From Oscillibacter sp. (lineage in GTDB: Bacteria; Bacillota; Clostridia; Oscillospirales; Oscillospiraceae), in assembly GCA_022795445.1 (NCBI GenBank), contig JAAWGR010000015.1, positions 1 to 54,920 of the forward strand: a DNA stretch of 54,920 nucleotides, read 5' to 3'. The position numbers were made by a program, and so were the translations under genes. Of the stretch, positions 17,495-26,529 are shown piece by piece. How positions within the stretch are numbered: the stretch's first letter is position 1; every line of letters starts with the position of its first letter. The notes under the pieces are model-generated. The model did no database searches. It was not told the DNA's origin and saw only the letters and a list, made by a program, of their open reading frames with translations.

Positions 17495-18259
17495 TTAGAT
17501 CCCGGGAAACAGGCGGAGCGAAATGGTTTTGGCAATATGCTGTAGCTTTTTCGCGGTCTGTTCGTACTGGTCCAAGGGGATCTCTGTAATAATTGCACCG
17601 ATGCTGATTGCCGCAGCCGCATTTCCCTTGTCATCCAAAATGGGGACGCCGATCCCCATGGCGCCCTGCGCGCCTTCACAGTTATCAATGGCGTACCCGC
17701 GTTCTTTCGACCGGATCAGTTCCTGCTGGAATGCTTCGGGGGCTGTAATAGTCGTATCCGTAAATTTTGTATAGGTAACGTTTGCCAGATAATGCGGAAG
17801 CTGCTCCGGCGGCATCCAAGCCAGCAGGACCTTTGCACACGCGGAGGTGTGCAGTGTCAAATCCCGTCCGACAGCCGTATTGCGGATGGTAAAGTTTGTA
17901 CCATCGATTTTATAAAGGCAGATTGCGCGGAAAGAGTCTGCTAGGGCGCAAAGATGCACCGTCAATCCGGTTTCATTGGCAAGCTCGGTCAGAGGTTCCC
18001 GGGCAGTTTCCACAAGATTGTTCTGCTGTGCAACACCGTAGATCAACGGGAGGATACCCACATCCAGCCGGTATTTCTTTTCTTTCGTGCGGACAACATA
18101 TTGATAAGATTCCAGCGTAAACAGGGTTTGATAGGTTGTGGATTTGGAAAGGCCAAGAGCGGTAAAAATATCAGTAAACGTTGAGTCTGGGTGCGCTGCC
18201 AGGAAATTCAAAATATGGATTGCTTTTTCCACCGCAGCCACACAGTATTTTGGGGACAT
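17495..18259 (-). CDS. IclR-family transcriptional regulator
   Basis: A 254-residue protein with the IclR layout: an N-terminal winged HTH ('FTDIFTALGLSKSTTYQTLFTLE', about residues 27-49) and a C-terminal ligand-binding domain with 'ETGLTVHLCALAD' and 'GAMGIGVPILDDKGNAAAAISIG'. The ATG at 18259 follows GAGGT. It is divergent from the TRAP-MaoC-CoA-transferase operon and almost certainly controls it through the palindrome at 18566-18590. The ligand is presumably the transported acid or its CoA derivative. Confidence 0.9.
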   Translation of the reverse strand: MSPKYCVAAVEKAIHILNFLAAHPDSTFTDIFTALGLSKSTTYQTLFTLESYQYVVRTKEKKYRLDVGILPLIYGVAQQNNLVETAREPLTELANETGLTVHLCALADSFRAICLYKIDGTNFTIRNTAVGRDLTLHTSACAKVLLAWMPPEQLPHYLANVTYTKFTDTTITAPEAFQQELIRSKERGYAIDNCEGAQGAMGIGVPILDDKGNAAAAISIGAIITEIPLDQYEQTAKKLQHIAKTISLRLFPGI

Positions 18260-18532
18260 CAGAACCACCTCTTTGTGTTGGAAGATCGGCTGCTGGTCCG
18301 TCCATATAAAAAATATGCCTTTGACGGCTGCCGCAAATCTGGACAAAACCAGCCCTTGTATTCACGTATTTTAAGATAACATAGAGGCTTGGAACGCGTC
18401 AAGTCCGTCAGCTGGATTAAAGGGAGGAATTTGGAATAAAGCGCCACAATCAGAACGTTGTCTTTTAAGAGATTTGGATGGTTATCCAATTCGATTCCCC
18501 GAATTTTGTGAAAAACAAGGGTGATTCCGTGG

Positions 18533-18590
18533 TTGCATTGTATAGGTTGGTGTGCTATAATTACTGTATTCAGAACTTAGTTCTGAATAC
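18533..18590 (+). promoter_or_regulatory. Promoter of the TRAP operon with IclR operator
   Basis: TTGCAT (18533-18538) and TATAAT (18556-18561) are spaced by 17 bases. Directly after, GTATTCAGAACT (18566-18577) and its exact reverse complement (18579-18590) flank one T, a perfect 25-base palindrome over the start of transcription. This is the likely IclR operator. The rest of the 18260-18648 gap shows no gene. Confidence 0.85.
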
Positions 18591-18648
18591 AAAACTCACG
18601 GAGGCCAAACGGCTGCGTGGGAAATTATGAAGAAGAGGAGAAACAACG

Positions 18649-19728
18649 ATGAAAAAGATGCTGACAGTGATCCTTGCGCTGGCAATGCTGCTCTCTCTGG
18701 CGGCTTGCGGCGGAAACTCCGCCAGCCAGACTTCCAACGGCGGCAGTAGCAGCGGCGGCAGCAATGATGGGGAGAGTAACAGCGGCAATGGCGTCGTCTA
18801 CACCATCACTGCGGGAACGGAATCCACAGAGGAAAATCTGTATTATAAGACCTTGGCATATTTTAAGGAGTATGTGGAAGAGGCTACCGGCGGGGCCATC
18901 GCCGTGAAGATCTATCCAAACTCTGAGCTTGGCGATGAGCTGAGCATGCTGGAGCAGGCCAGAAGCGGCAACCTGGACGCGGTTGTGGTTGGCGGCGGCA
19001 ATCTGGCCTCTTTGGTGCCCGAGCTGCAGCTGCTGTCTGTGCCTTACCTCTGGAACAGCTTTGAAGATTTCCAAAAGGCTATGGGCCGGGACAGCAAAGT
19101 GTGGCAGCTGCTGGTGGAGACCGTAGCATCCAAAAACGCAAGCGTTTCCCTGGTTGCACCCACCACCATCGGTTCCCGCTGGGTCGCCAACACGAAGGGT
19201 GTGATCAATACGCCTGAGGAGATGAAAAACCTGGGCATCACCATGCGAATTCAGTCCAACCCCACAGAGGCCGCTGTTTGGAGCGCTTTTGGGGCGAACG
19301 TCACGAATATGCCTATGACAGACGTGTTTACCGCAATGCAGCAGGGCGTGGTGGATGCTGTGGAGAATTCCCCGGAGATTATGTATAACTATAAAATCCA
19401 TGAAAACGCCAAATACTTCAGCGTAACAGAGCATAACTGGTATTTTGCGTCTGTGATTGCTGGCGACTCCATGTGGGACAGGATTCCGGAAGAGTACCAT
19501 GAGGCGGTCAAGCAGGCGTTCCTGGACGCAGGCGAGAAGATCATCGAAATTACGCCGGAGACACAGCAGGTAGCGATCGACAAACTGGAAGAGGAAGGCG
19601 CCATCATTACTTACGATGTGGATAAGGAAGCCTTTAAGAGCATGATTTCCGACCTGTATGAATCGGTAGCGGCGGAGAACGGAGCCGAGGCGCTGCTGGC
19701 AGCGTGCAACGCGTCCCAAGCCGGCTGA
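18649..19728 (+). CDS. dctP: TRAP transporter substrate-binding lipoprotein (DctP type)
   Basis: A 359-residue extracellular receptor of a tripartite ATP-independent transporter. A lipoprotein signal ends at LSLAAC with Cys20, followed by a Ser/Gly-rich linker. DctP features include 'AVKIYPNSELGDELSMLEQ', the carboxylate-binding region around 'GITMRIQSNPTEAAVWSAFGA' with its conserved Arg, and 'DVFTAMQQGVVDAVENSPE'. The ligand is expected to be a carboxylic acid. It is first in an operon with the two membrane subunits, MaoC hydratase, CoA-transferase and flavoprotein, so the acid is probably activated to a CoA thioester. Confidence 0.92.
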   Translation: MKKMLTVILALAMLLSLAACGGNSASQTSNGGSSSGGSNDGESNSGNGVVYTITAGTESTEENLYYKTLAYFKEYVEEATGGAIAVKIYPNSELGDELSMLEQARSGNLDAVVVGGGNLASLVPELQLLSVPYLWNSFEDFQKAMGRDSKVWQLLVETVASKNASVSLVAPTTIGSRWVANTKGVINTPEEMKNLGITMRIQSNPTEAAVWSAFGANVTNMPMTDVFTAMQQGVVDAVENSPEIMYNYKIHENAKYFSVTEHNWYFASVIAGDSMWDRIPEEYHEAVKQAFLDAGEKIIEITPETQQVAIDKLEEEGAIITYDVDKEAFKSMISDLYESVAAENGAEALLAACNASQAG

Positions 19729-19745
19729 GAGCAGTACAAGCGAAA

Positions 19746-19773
19746 GGTCAGCGGGGAGTTTTCCCCGCTGACC
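19746..19773 (+). terminator. Intra-operon hairpin between dctP and dctQ
   Basis: GGTCAGCGGGGA (19746-19757) pairs with TCCCCGCTGACC (19762-19773). There is no T-run, so it probably protects the 3' end of the dctP message or partly attenuates, keeping receptor levels above permease levels. Confidence 0.7.
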
Positions 19774-19792
19774 GGAAAAGAGGTGACCTGAT

Positions 19793-20308
19793 ATGAAAGC
19801 TCTGCATACGGTTCAAGCTTGTTTAAAACGTATAAACGATACTTGGGAATGGATTGTCACGAAGCTGCTGAACATCATGACGGTCGTCATGGTGCTCTCC
19901 ATTTTTATCCAAGTGGTTTCCCGGATGGTTCATTATACGGTAATCTGGACCAGCGACGTGGCGACGTTTTTGTTCGTCTGGCTGGCGTTCCTTGGCGCGG
20001 CGGTCGCTGTGCGGGATAACGACCACTTTGTTGTGGACGTATTCCCAGGAACGTGGAAAAAATTTCACTTCAACCTGTCGTTGAACCTTTTGGCCCTGGC
20101 AGCACAGTTTGTAATTGGATTCATCATGCTGCGCTATGGGGTGGATTTTGTAAAATCCATGTCTCTGCGGCTGTCCTACTCATTGGGGATCCAGTTATCT
20201 TATATTGTGTCGGTGGTCCCGATTTCCGGTGCGCTGATTCTCTTGGGCGTGCTGGAGCGGCTGTTGAAAATCGGTGAAATCTCAAAAGAGCAGGAGGCGG
20301 CAGAGTGA
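19793..20308 (+). CDS. dctQ: TRAP transporter small membrane subunit (DctQ type)
   Basis: A 171-residue membrane protein with four predicted helices, as in DctQ. 'VTKLLNIMTVVMVLSIFIQVVSR' is the first, and the family-typical 'SDVATFLFVWLAFLGAAVAVRDNDHFVVD' covers the second. It links receptor and large permease. Its stop overlaps the start of dctM by one base, and it follows the GC-rich hairpin after dctP. Confidence 0.9.
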   Translation: MKALHTVQACLKRINDTWEWIVTKLLNIMTVVMVLSIFIQVVSRMVHYTVIWTSDVATFLFVWLAFLGAAVAVRDNDHFVVDVFPGTWKKFHFNLSLNLLALAAQFVIGFIMLRYGVDFVKSMSLRLSYSLGIQLSYIVSVVPISGALILLGVLERLLKIGEISKEQEAAE

Positions 20309-21591
20309 TGTCGAACGAGATGCTTTTAATTTTCCTGATCGGCAGTTTTCTGCTTTTAACCATCCTGAGGGTACCGGTCGCATTCAGCCTGGCCGTTTCC
20401 TCTCTGATCACGCTGGCGCTGATTGACAAAGGTCCAGTTTTGCTGGTGCAGCGGATGTACGCTTCTTTGGAATATTATCCGCTGCTGGCGATTCCATTTT
20501 TCACCCTCGTGGGCGTGCTCATGTCCAACGGGACATCCATGGACCGGATTTTAGAAATCTCCAGGGCGTTTATTGGACATATGAAAGGCTCGCTGGCACA
20601 GATCAATATCCTGGTCAGTATGCTGTTCGCGGGCGTCTCCGGCACCTCCACCTCCGACACGGCGGGAATCGGCGGCATCCTGATCCCGGCCATGAAACGC
20701 AGCGGCTATCCTGCGCCCTTTACCGTGGCGGTGACAGCGGCTTCTTCCACCATTGGTACGATTATTCCTCCCAGCGTGCTGATGATCGTCTTTGGCTCCA
20801 CAGCAAATGTATCAGTATCCAAGCTGTTTTTAGGCGGCGCGATTCCGGGAATTCTGGTGGGCGTTATCCAGATGGTTTATTCATATGTGCTGGCAAAAAA
20901 GTACAACTGGCCCTCCAACAGCCGGGTACCTTGGCGTGAAAAGCTGATGGTGCTGCTGCGGGGGCTCCCGCCCATGATGGTCCCGGTGATTATCATTGCA
21001 GGTATCCTTTTGGGCTTTTTCACGGCCACGGAAGCCGGCTGCATCGCGGCTGTCTATGCGGTTCTTCTGGGGATTATCTACCGGGAGATTCGTTTGAAGA
21101 ATTTTACGGAAATCCTGACAAAAGCGGCAAAGACTCTGGCGCTGCCCTTGTTCTGCATCTCTACCTCCACCGTGTTCGGCTGGCTGTTGGCCTATTTGGA
21201 CGCCCCTTCCATGATCAGCGGCTGGGTACTGAGCATTACCTCTTCCAAGGCGGTCGGCCTGATCTGCATCTTCGCGATGTTCTTTGTGGTTGGCATGTTC
21301 ATCGACGGTGTGCCTGCCATCATTATTTTCGCCCCTGTAGCGGTGGCAATCGCCGATGCGCTGGGAATTTCCGCAATTCAGGTTGGCATCGTCTGCTGCA
21401 TGACTGCTTCCTTGGGGCTGATTACGCCGCCCTTTGGCCTATGCCTTCTGATGGCCGCAAAGCTGGGAGAGGTGGAGATTATCCCGGCAATCAGGGCCGC
21501 GATTCCATTTGTGGCGCTTTTTGGGCTGACGATTCTGTTGGTCATTTTAGTCCCGCCCCTTTGCACACTGCTGCCGCAGCTGGTGGCTTGA
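20308..21591 (+). CDS. dctM: TRAP transporter large permease (DctM type)
   Basis: A 427-residue permease with about 12 helices. DctM signatures are 'PLLAIPFFTLVGVLMSNG' near residues 55-72, 'SGTSTSDTAGIGGILIPAM' and 'GLITPPFGLCLLMAAKLG'. It uses the sodium or proton gradient for uptake. The ATG at 20308 follows AGGAGG and overlaps the dctQ stop; a GTG three bases earlier is also possible. Confidence 0.92.
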   Translation: MSNEMLLIFLIGSFLLLTILRVPVAFSLAVSSLITLALIDKGPVLLVQRMYASLEYYPLLAIPFFTLVGVLMSNGTSMDRILEISRAFIGHMKGSLAQINILVSMLFAGVSGTSTSDTAGIGGILIPAMKRSGYPAPFTVAVTAASSTIGTIIPPSVLMIVFGSTANVSVSKLFLGGAIPGILVGVIQMVYSYVLAKKYNWPSNSRVPWREKLMVLLRGLPPMMVPVIIIAGILLGFFTATEAGCIAAVYAVLLGIIYREIRLKNFTEILTKAAKTLALPLFCISTSTVFGWLLAYLDAPSMISGWVLSITSSKAVGLICIFAMFFVVGMFIDGVPAIIIFAPVAVAIADALGISAIQVGIVCCMTASLGLITPPFGLCLLMAAKLGEVEIIPAIRAAIPFVALFGLTILLVILVPPLCTLLPQLVA

Positions 21592-21603
21592 GGGGCAGAT
21601 GAA

Positions 21604-22086
21604 ATGGAAGGAAAAGGTAACATGAGCAAATATCTGGACGAATATCGGGTGGGTGAAAAATACACCACAGACGCAAGGACCGTAACCGAAACCGACGTTG
21701 TGCTGTTTGGAACCGCCACGGGTGATTTGCACCCCAATCATTTTGACGCCGACCGGATGAAAACGAGCGCTTTCGGCCAGCGGATTGCGCATGGGATGCT
21801 GGGGATCAGCTGGGCCCACGGGTTTTTGTACCGCACGAATTTGATAACGGAGAGCGCCATTGCCTTTATGAAAATTGAGGATTGGAATTTTCATGCCCCG
21901 GTTTTTTTGGGAGACACGCTCCACGCGGAGATCACAGTCAAGGAAATTATCCCCAGCAGGAGCAAGCCGGACAGAGGAATTCTAAAGCTCTTTTTCGAGC
22001 TGGTTAAACAGGATGGAACGGTCTGTCAGTCCGGTACAAAGTGGATCATGATGAAACGCCGGCGGACGGGAACGATCAATGAATAA
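21604..22086 (+). CDS. MaoC-like (R)-specific enoyl-CoA hydratase/dehydratase
   Basis: A 160-residue hot-dog fold protein with the hydratase 2 motif: 'FGTATGDLHPNHFDAD' followed by 'FGQRIAHGMLGIS', where the Asp and His act in adding water to an enoyl-CoA. The single domain of about 150 residues equals the PhaJ/MaoC norm. An ATG at 21622 with AAGGAAAAGG upstream is an equally good start. Placed between an acid transporter and a CoA-transferase, it probably hydrates the imported unsaturated acid as its CoA ester, or the reverse. Confidence 0.85.
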   Translation: MEGKGNMSKYLDEYRVGEKYTTDARTVTETDVVLFGTATGDLHPNHFDADRMKTSAFGQRIAHGMLGISWAHGFLYRTNLITESAIAFMKIEDWNFHAPVFLGDTLHAEITVKEIIPSRSKPDRGILKLFFELVKQDGTVCQSGTKWIMMKRRRTGTINE

Positions 22087-22100
22087 AAGAGGGAAGAACC

Positions 22101-23627
22101 ATGGAAACAGGAAAAATAGTTTCAGGAAAAGAAGCGGCGGCTGCAATTCAGGATGGCAGCACAATTGTCGTATGCGGCTGTGAGAACATTTTGCTGCCGG
22201 ATTATCTGCTGCAGCGTCTGGAAGAGCGATTTTTAGAAACCGGCCATCCCTGCGGCTTAACGGAAATACATACGGTTATTCATGGCATGGGCCCAGGACT
22301 TGGCCTGGAGCATTTTGCCCATGAGGGCATGACCAGCCGGGTAATCGGCAGCGGATACAGCTTTTTGAAAACTTCGCAAATGTCGGCGCTGATCCGGGAG
22401 AACCGGATTCCGGCATACATCATGCCTATGGGGACGGTTTTCCAGATGCTGGACAATGTAGCGTCCGGCGAGACGTATACATATAGCAAGGTCGGCATTG
22501 GCACCTTTGTAGACAGCGCCGTCGAGGGCGGCTGCATGAATGACTGCGCGGAGAATACGCTTTGCTGGCATGAGACGGTTTGCGGTGAGGATATGCTGTG
22601 CTACAAAAACGAGAAGATTGACGCGGCGATCCTGCGGGGCACCACTGCTGACGAATTCGGCAATATCAGCCTGGAAAAGGAACCGATGACGCTGGGAGTA
22701 AAAGCGGCGGCTATGGCGGCAAAAGCCAGCGGCGGCAAGGTCATTGTGCAAGTAGAGCGGATTGTAAAGCGCGGGACGATTGACCCGCAGAAGGTCATGA
22801 TCCCTGGAATCATGGTGGATATGGTGGTTCTGGATGAAAACCAACCGGCCAGCGGCGGCGGAATGAATCCGGCGCTGACTGGTGAGATTCGGATTCCGGT
22901 ATCCGCGCTGGAGCCGCTGCCGCTGGACATCACAAAAGTCATCAGCCGCAGGGCTGCCAGGGAGATTGCGAAGAAAAATGCAGTGGTAAACCTCGGCGTT
23001 GGCATTCCTGTCAATATCCCCATGATCCAGGTGGAACAGCAATCGGACCAGGAGACGATTTTCTTTCCGGAGCACGGCGCGATAGGCGGCGTTCCAGCGG
23101 GCAGGGCCATTTTTGGGACCAATATCAATCCGGAGGCAATCATTGATTCCACAGAGGTTTTCCGTTTCTATCGGGGCGGCGGCCTGACCCAATCCTTCCT
23201 GGGCTTTGGAGAGATCGACCAATATGGAAATGTCAATGTCAGCAAATTCAACGGCATTATCCCAGGCTGCGGCGGTTTCATTGATATTGCGCACCGGACG
23301 CCGAAATTGGTGTTCTGCGGGTCTTTTACCGCCGGCGGCGCGGAAATCGTGGTCGAGAATGGCCGCCTGGTCATCCGGAAAGAAGGAAAGTACCGAAAAC
23401 TGGTAGAGAAGGTAGAGCAGATTACACTCAACGGACAGGAGGCCCTGCGCAAAAACCAGGATGTTACCTATATAACAGAGCGGGCCGTATTCAAACTGAC
23501 CGCTCAAGGGCTGGAGCTGACAGAAATTGCTCCCGGCGTGGACATGCAGAAGGATGTGATCGACCTGATTCCCTTCCCAATCGTAGTCCATTCTCCAGTA
23601 GAGATGGACGCAGACCTGTTTCGGTAA
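22101..23627 (+). CDS. Family I acyl-CoA transferase, propionate CoA-transferase type
   Basis: A 508-residue fused alpha/beta CoA-transferase. The catalytic glutamate that forms the glutamyl-CoA thioester is Glu324 in 'FFPEHGAIGG', the same number as in Clostridium propionicum propionate CoA-transferase. 'GVGIPVNIP' precedes it at the start of the beta half. It would move CoA from acetyl-CoA or another donor to the imported carboxylic acid. The N-terminal half is more divergent than in propionate transferases, so a different acid is likely. It lies 14 bases after the MaoC gene. Confidence 0.88.
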   Translation: METGKIVSGKEAAAAIQDGSTIVVCGCENILLPDYLLQRLEERFLETGHPCGLTEIHTVIHGMGPGLGLEHFAHEGMTSRVIGSGYSFLKTSQMSALIRENRIPAYIMPMGTVFQMLDNVASGETYTYSKVGIGTFVDSAVEGGCMNDCAENTLCWHETVCGEDMLCYKNEKIDAAILRGTTADEFGNISLEKEPMTLGVKAAAMAAKASGGKVIVQVERIVKRGTIDPQKVMIPGIMVDMVVLDENQPASGGGMNPALTGEIRIPVSALEPLPLDITKVISRRAAREIAKKNAVVNLGVGIPVNIPMIQVEQQSDQETIFFPEHGAIGGVPAGRAIFGTNINPEAIIDSTEVFRFYRGGGLTQSFLGFGEIDQYGNVNVSKFNGIIPGCGGFIDIAHRTPKLVFCGSFTAGGAEIVVENGRLVIRKEGKYRKLVEKVEQITLNGQEALRKNQDVTYITERAVFKLTAQGLELTEIAPGVDMQKDVIDLIPFPIVVHSPVEMDADLFR

Positions 23628-23651
23628 GGACAAAAGAAACGAAGGGGAAAT

Positions 23652-25349
23652 ATGATAAAACAGGAATTATGGTTTGATGTTGTGGTGATTGGCGGCGGCG
23701 GGGCTGCCCTGCGTGCGGCGCTCAGCGCTTGCGAATATGGAGCGTCTGTTGCGCTGGTGTCCAAAGGGGAGGCCGGTAAAAGCGGTGCTACCTTTTATAG
23801 TGTGGCGGAAATCGGCGCCTTCAATGTGCCTGACGGCGCTATGGACCCCACAGACAGTCCAGAGGCCTTTTATCAGGACATGAAGGACGCCGCTCTTGGA
23901 ACGGCCAGGCTGCCGCTTTGCGAAATCCTTGCACGACAGGCGGAAGACGCCCTCAAGTATCTGGAAGAGATCAGCGGCGGGCAGGTATTCAGCAAGGCGG
24001 ATGGGAAATTCAAGGTATACCAGGCATGTTTTTCCAAGAAGCCTCGTTCCCATGTGGTGGATCATCATTTTAAACCGATCCTCAAAGCGCTGCGGGAAGA
24101 AGTAAAAAAGAAAAATATCAAGGTTTTAAACGGTTTTCAGGCCGTGGACCTGCTTCTTTCCGGAGGAGAGGCCGGAGGCGTGCTGGCTCTGGATGAAAAG
24201 GGGGAAGCGGTTGTCATCCACGCAAAAAGCGTAGTGCTGGCCACAGGCGGCGCCAGCCGTTTGTTCCGGCAGAATATGTACCCCGCGGATATTACCGGGG
24301 ATGGATATGCTATGGCTTACCGGGCTGGCGCACAGCTGAGCAATCTGGAATTTATCCAGGCCGGAATTGGTGTGGCGCATCCATTTATCAACCTTTTCGG
24401 AAACTATCTCTGGAAAGCATCTCCCGTTATCCGCAACGCGGCGGGGACGCGCATCCTCCGAGAGACCTATGGCAGGGACACGGAGCGGAACGCCATTATG
24501 GAAAAAACGCATTTCCCGTTCAGCACAAGAGATTCCTCCAAGTGGATCGAAATTGCGGTGCAAAGCGAAATCAACCGCGGGCATGGAACCGAGAATGGAA
24601 ACATGCTGTTGGACTTTTTGGAAACGGACTTTCCAAAGCTGTTCCAGGAGGACCCGGCATTTGCCGATATGTGGAAAATCACTTATCAGTGGCATATGGA
24701 AAAGGGAATGGACCTGTACCAGCAGCCAGTCGAGATTGCCTGCTTTGCCCACGCGATCAATGGAGGCGTGCTGATCGACGGGCAAGCCTGCTCCAGCATA
24801 CCTGGCCTGTATGCCGCCGGTGAGACGGCCGCCGGCCCTCATGGCGCGGACCGCTTAGGCGGCAACATGTCGGTTACATGCCAAGTGTTTGGCAAAATTG
24901 CAGGACAGTATGGCGCGGTACGGGCGAACGCCATGAAACCGTTCCCGGATATTCACAGGGCGGAATCGGAAGCTCTTGACCGTCTGCGGAGCCATGTGAC
25001 TGGCCGGGCGGCAGACTGGGACCGTATGCTGGATAGGCTTCAAAGGGAGTCTGACCGGGCGCTGCTGATCGTCCGTGAGGAGAAGGGACTTGAAATTTAC
25101 CAGGCATTCCTGCGGGAACTGCGTCAACAGTTGCAAGAGGGCTGCGAAGAGGCATCTGTACGAAAATGGATTCAACTTGAAAATTTGACGCAGACCGGCG
25201 AAATGATCGCAGCGGCAGCATGGATGCGGCGGGAAAGCCGAGGAAGCCATTACCGCGCAGATTATCCGGAGTTGGACAAATCGCTGAGGCGAATGCTTCT
25301 AATTCAAAAAGATGGTTCCCAGAACATAACCTGTCGCTGGGACACTTAG
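23652..25349 (+). CDS. FAD-dependent oxidoreductase of the fumarate reductase/SdhA flavoprotein superfamily
   Basis: A 565-residue flavoprotein with a dinucleotide-binding site 'VVVIGGGGAALRAALSA' at residues 10-26. Other features are 'GKSGATFYSVAEIGAF' in the FAD site, 'VVLATGGASRLF' and a C-terminal 'ESRGSHYRADYP', as in FrdA/SdhA and NadB. It has no signal peptide and no FMN or heme domain, so it is cytoplasmic and takes electrons from an unseen partner. As the last gene of the operon it may reduce or oxidize the carbon skeleton made by the MaoC and CoA-transferase steps. The substrate is unknown. Confidence 0.87.
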   Translation: MIKQELWFDVVVIGGGGAALRAALSACEYGASVALVSKGEAGKSGATFYSVAEIGAFNVPDGAMDPTDSPEAFYQDMKDAALGTARLPLCEILARQAEDALKYLEEISGGQVFSKADGKFKVYQACFSKKPRSHVVDHHFKPILKALREEVKKKNIKVLNGFQAVDLLLSGGEAGGVLALDEKGEAVVIHAKSVVLATGGASRLFRQNMYPADITGDGYAMAYRAGAQLSNLEFIQAGIGVAHPFINLFGNYLWKASPVIRNAAGTRILRETYGRDTERNAIMEKTHFPFSTRDSSKWIEIAVQSEINRGHGTENGNMLLDFLETDFPKLFQEDPAFADMWKITYQWHMEKGMDLYQQPVEIACFAHAINGGVLIDGQACSSIPGLYAAGETAAGPHGADRLGGNMSVTCQVFGKIAGQYGAVRANAMKPFPDIHRAESEALDRLRSHVTGRAADWDRMLDRLQRESDRALLIVREEKGLEIYQAFLRELRQQLQEGCEEASVRKWIQLENLTQTGEMIAAAAWMRRESRGSHYRADYPELDKSLRRMLLIQKDGSQNITCRWDT

Positions 25350-25387
25350 AATGAATGTAAGAGGACAGGATTGGTGTTCAGCCTGTC

Positions 25388-25424
25388 AAAAGCCGGTTTC
25401 TCAATCGGAGAAACCGGCTTTTAT
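25388..25424 (+). terminator. Terminator of the TRAP/CoA-transferase operon
   Basis: AAAAGCCGGTTTCTC (25388-25402) pairs perfectly with GAGAAACCGGCTTTT (25408-25422), leaving a T-tract at the 3' side. It lies 39 bases after the flavoprotein stop. Confidence 0.9.
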
Positions 25425-25543
25425 TGTCACGGCATGCCAAGGGCTGATGACCTGCGTGATAGCGTTCACTTTCAACAAAAGGACATATTGCTGTCCTTCT
25501 AAAACCATTTGATTTGTCCTGCCCATTTCCGTTTTTAGGCGCA

Positions 25544-25726
25544 TTATTTCAGGATGCTATATACACATTCCAGCAAGGTCAGTGCCAAAATGATATTGAT
25601 AGGCCGGTAATGTTGAAGATAAACCCTCTGGATAACCACTCCTGCACCGATCCATGCTGTGGTGGCAATCGTTCCTATCGTAGCAATTATCAGTTCAAAG
25701 AGGATCCGCATCCATAAGGCTATATA
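25544..25726 (-). pseudogene. C-terminal fragment of a LysE-like exporter
   Basis: The minus strand from 25726 to a TAA at 25544 encodes 60 residues. They have two hydrophobic helices and the ending 'RPINIILALTLLECVYSIL', which looks like the last helix of LysE/RhtB amino-acid exporters. There is no start region and no N-terminal helices, and a TAG precedes the fragment. It is a leftover of a deletion or rearrangement. The remainder of 25425-25750 shows nothing else. Confidence 0.45.
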
Positions 25727-25751
25727 CTAGCCATAGCACAAATAACGCACA

Positions 25752-25785
25752 AAAATCCCCTGCCGAATAAGGCAGGGGATTTTTT
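25752..25785. terminator. Bidirectional terminator after dhaL
   Basis: AAAATCCCCTGCC (25752-25764) pairs with GGCAGGGGATTTT (25771-25783). A T-run lies on both strands. It lies about 100 bases beyond the dhaL stop on the minus strand and ends the pfkB-dhaK-dhaL transcript. Confidence 0.88.
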
Positions 25786-25881
25786 GAAGTTGGGGAACTG
25801 CTTTTCCTCAAGCTGGCGCTCCTTGTGTGTACGCTAGGCAGATGTCATTGCAGTTCCCAACGTTTTATCTGCCCCTAATCG

Positions 25882-26517
25882 TCAGCCGCAAATACCGTTG
25901 CAAAGACCCTGCACCAGCAACATCCCTGCAACGGCTCCCTGGTCCTCGACACCCTGGGCTTTGGCGGCAAACACGGCGGCTTTGCCGTATTTGGGCAGCA
26001 TATCTTTGGTTGCCTTGACGCCCTTTTTCGCGCCGTCCAGCGCCGCCTTGGCCGTATCGGCTAAGCTGCTTCCCGCTGACGCAGCTGTTTCTGCGGCTTC
26101 TGCCGCAGGTGCAAGAGCGTCTAAAACCGTGCGTTCACCAGGAGAACACTTGCCCCGCTTGGCAATCCCGGCGGCAAAGCCTGCCAAAAATGACGCAAAG
26201 CCCGCTGCATCCACAGAAGCCTTGCCCGTCAGGCGTTTGCCGCCCTCCATCCAGCCAGAGGCCATCAGCGTTCCCATGGTGGAAGGTACGGCGCTTGCCA
26301 TCTTCATCCCGGCCTTGCTCAGACGCTTGCCCATGTCGCCCTCCTCAATAGCGGCGAACAGCTCCGGAAGGGCACAATACCCCTTTTTCATCGTCAGTCC
26401 CAGATCGCCGTCGCCCATTTGCGCATCCATCTCGCAAAGCCGCTCAGCGTTCTCCGTCATAACCTTAGCAATGGTTTCCATCAGCAAGGGCCATTCATTT
26501 ACCGTGATCTCATTCAT
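25882..26517 (-). CDS. dhaL: Dihydroxyacetone kinase subunit DhaL
   Basis: A 211-residue nucleotide-binding subunit of dihydroxyacetone kinase. The metal-binding Asp residues of the family are Asp31, Asp36 and Asp38 in 'DAQMGDGDLGLTMKKG', and 'SAVPSTMGTLMASGWMEGGK' forms the nucleotide barrel. No DhaM phosphotransferase gene is nearby, so whether ADP is recycled by a distant PTS protein or ATP is used directly is open. It follows dhaK by 12 bases. The true substrate may be dihydroxyacetone or another short ketose from the adjacent sugar pathway. Confidence 0.92.
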   Translation of the reverse strand: MNEITVNEWPLLMETIAKVMTENAERLCEMDAQMGDGDLGLTMKKGYCALPELFAAIEEGDMGKRLSKAGMKMASAVPSTMGTLMASGWMEGGKRLTGKASVDAAGFASFLAGFAAGIAKRGKCSPGERTVLDALAPAAEAAETAASAGSSLADTAKAALDGAKKGVKATKDMLPKYGKAAVFAAKAQGVEDQGAVAGMLLVQGLCNGICG

Positions 26518-26529
26518 CCTGGCATCTCC

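Noticed and set aside
22257..23633. Minus-strand open frame of 458 codons opposite the CoA-transferase
   Set aside because: It is antisense to a well supported gene with its catalytic Glu324, and the translated protein shows no domain.
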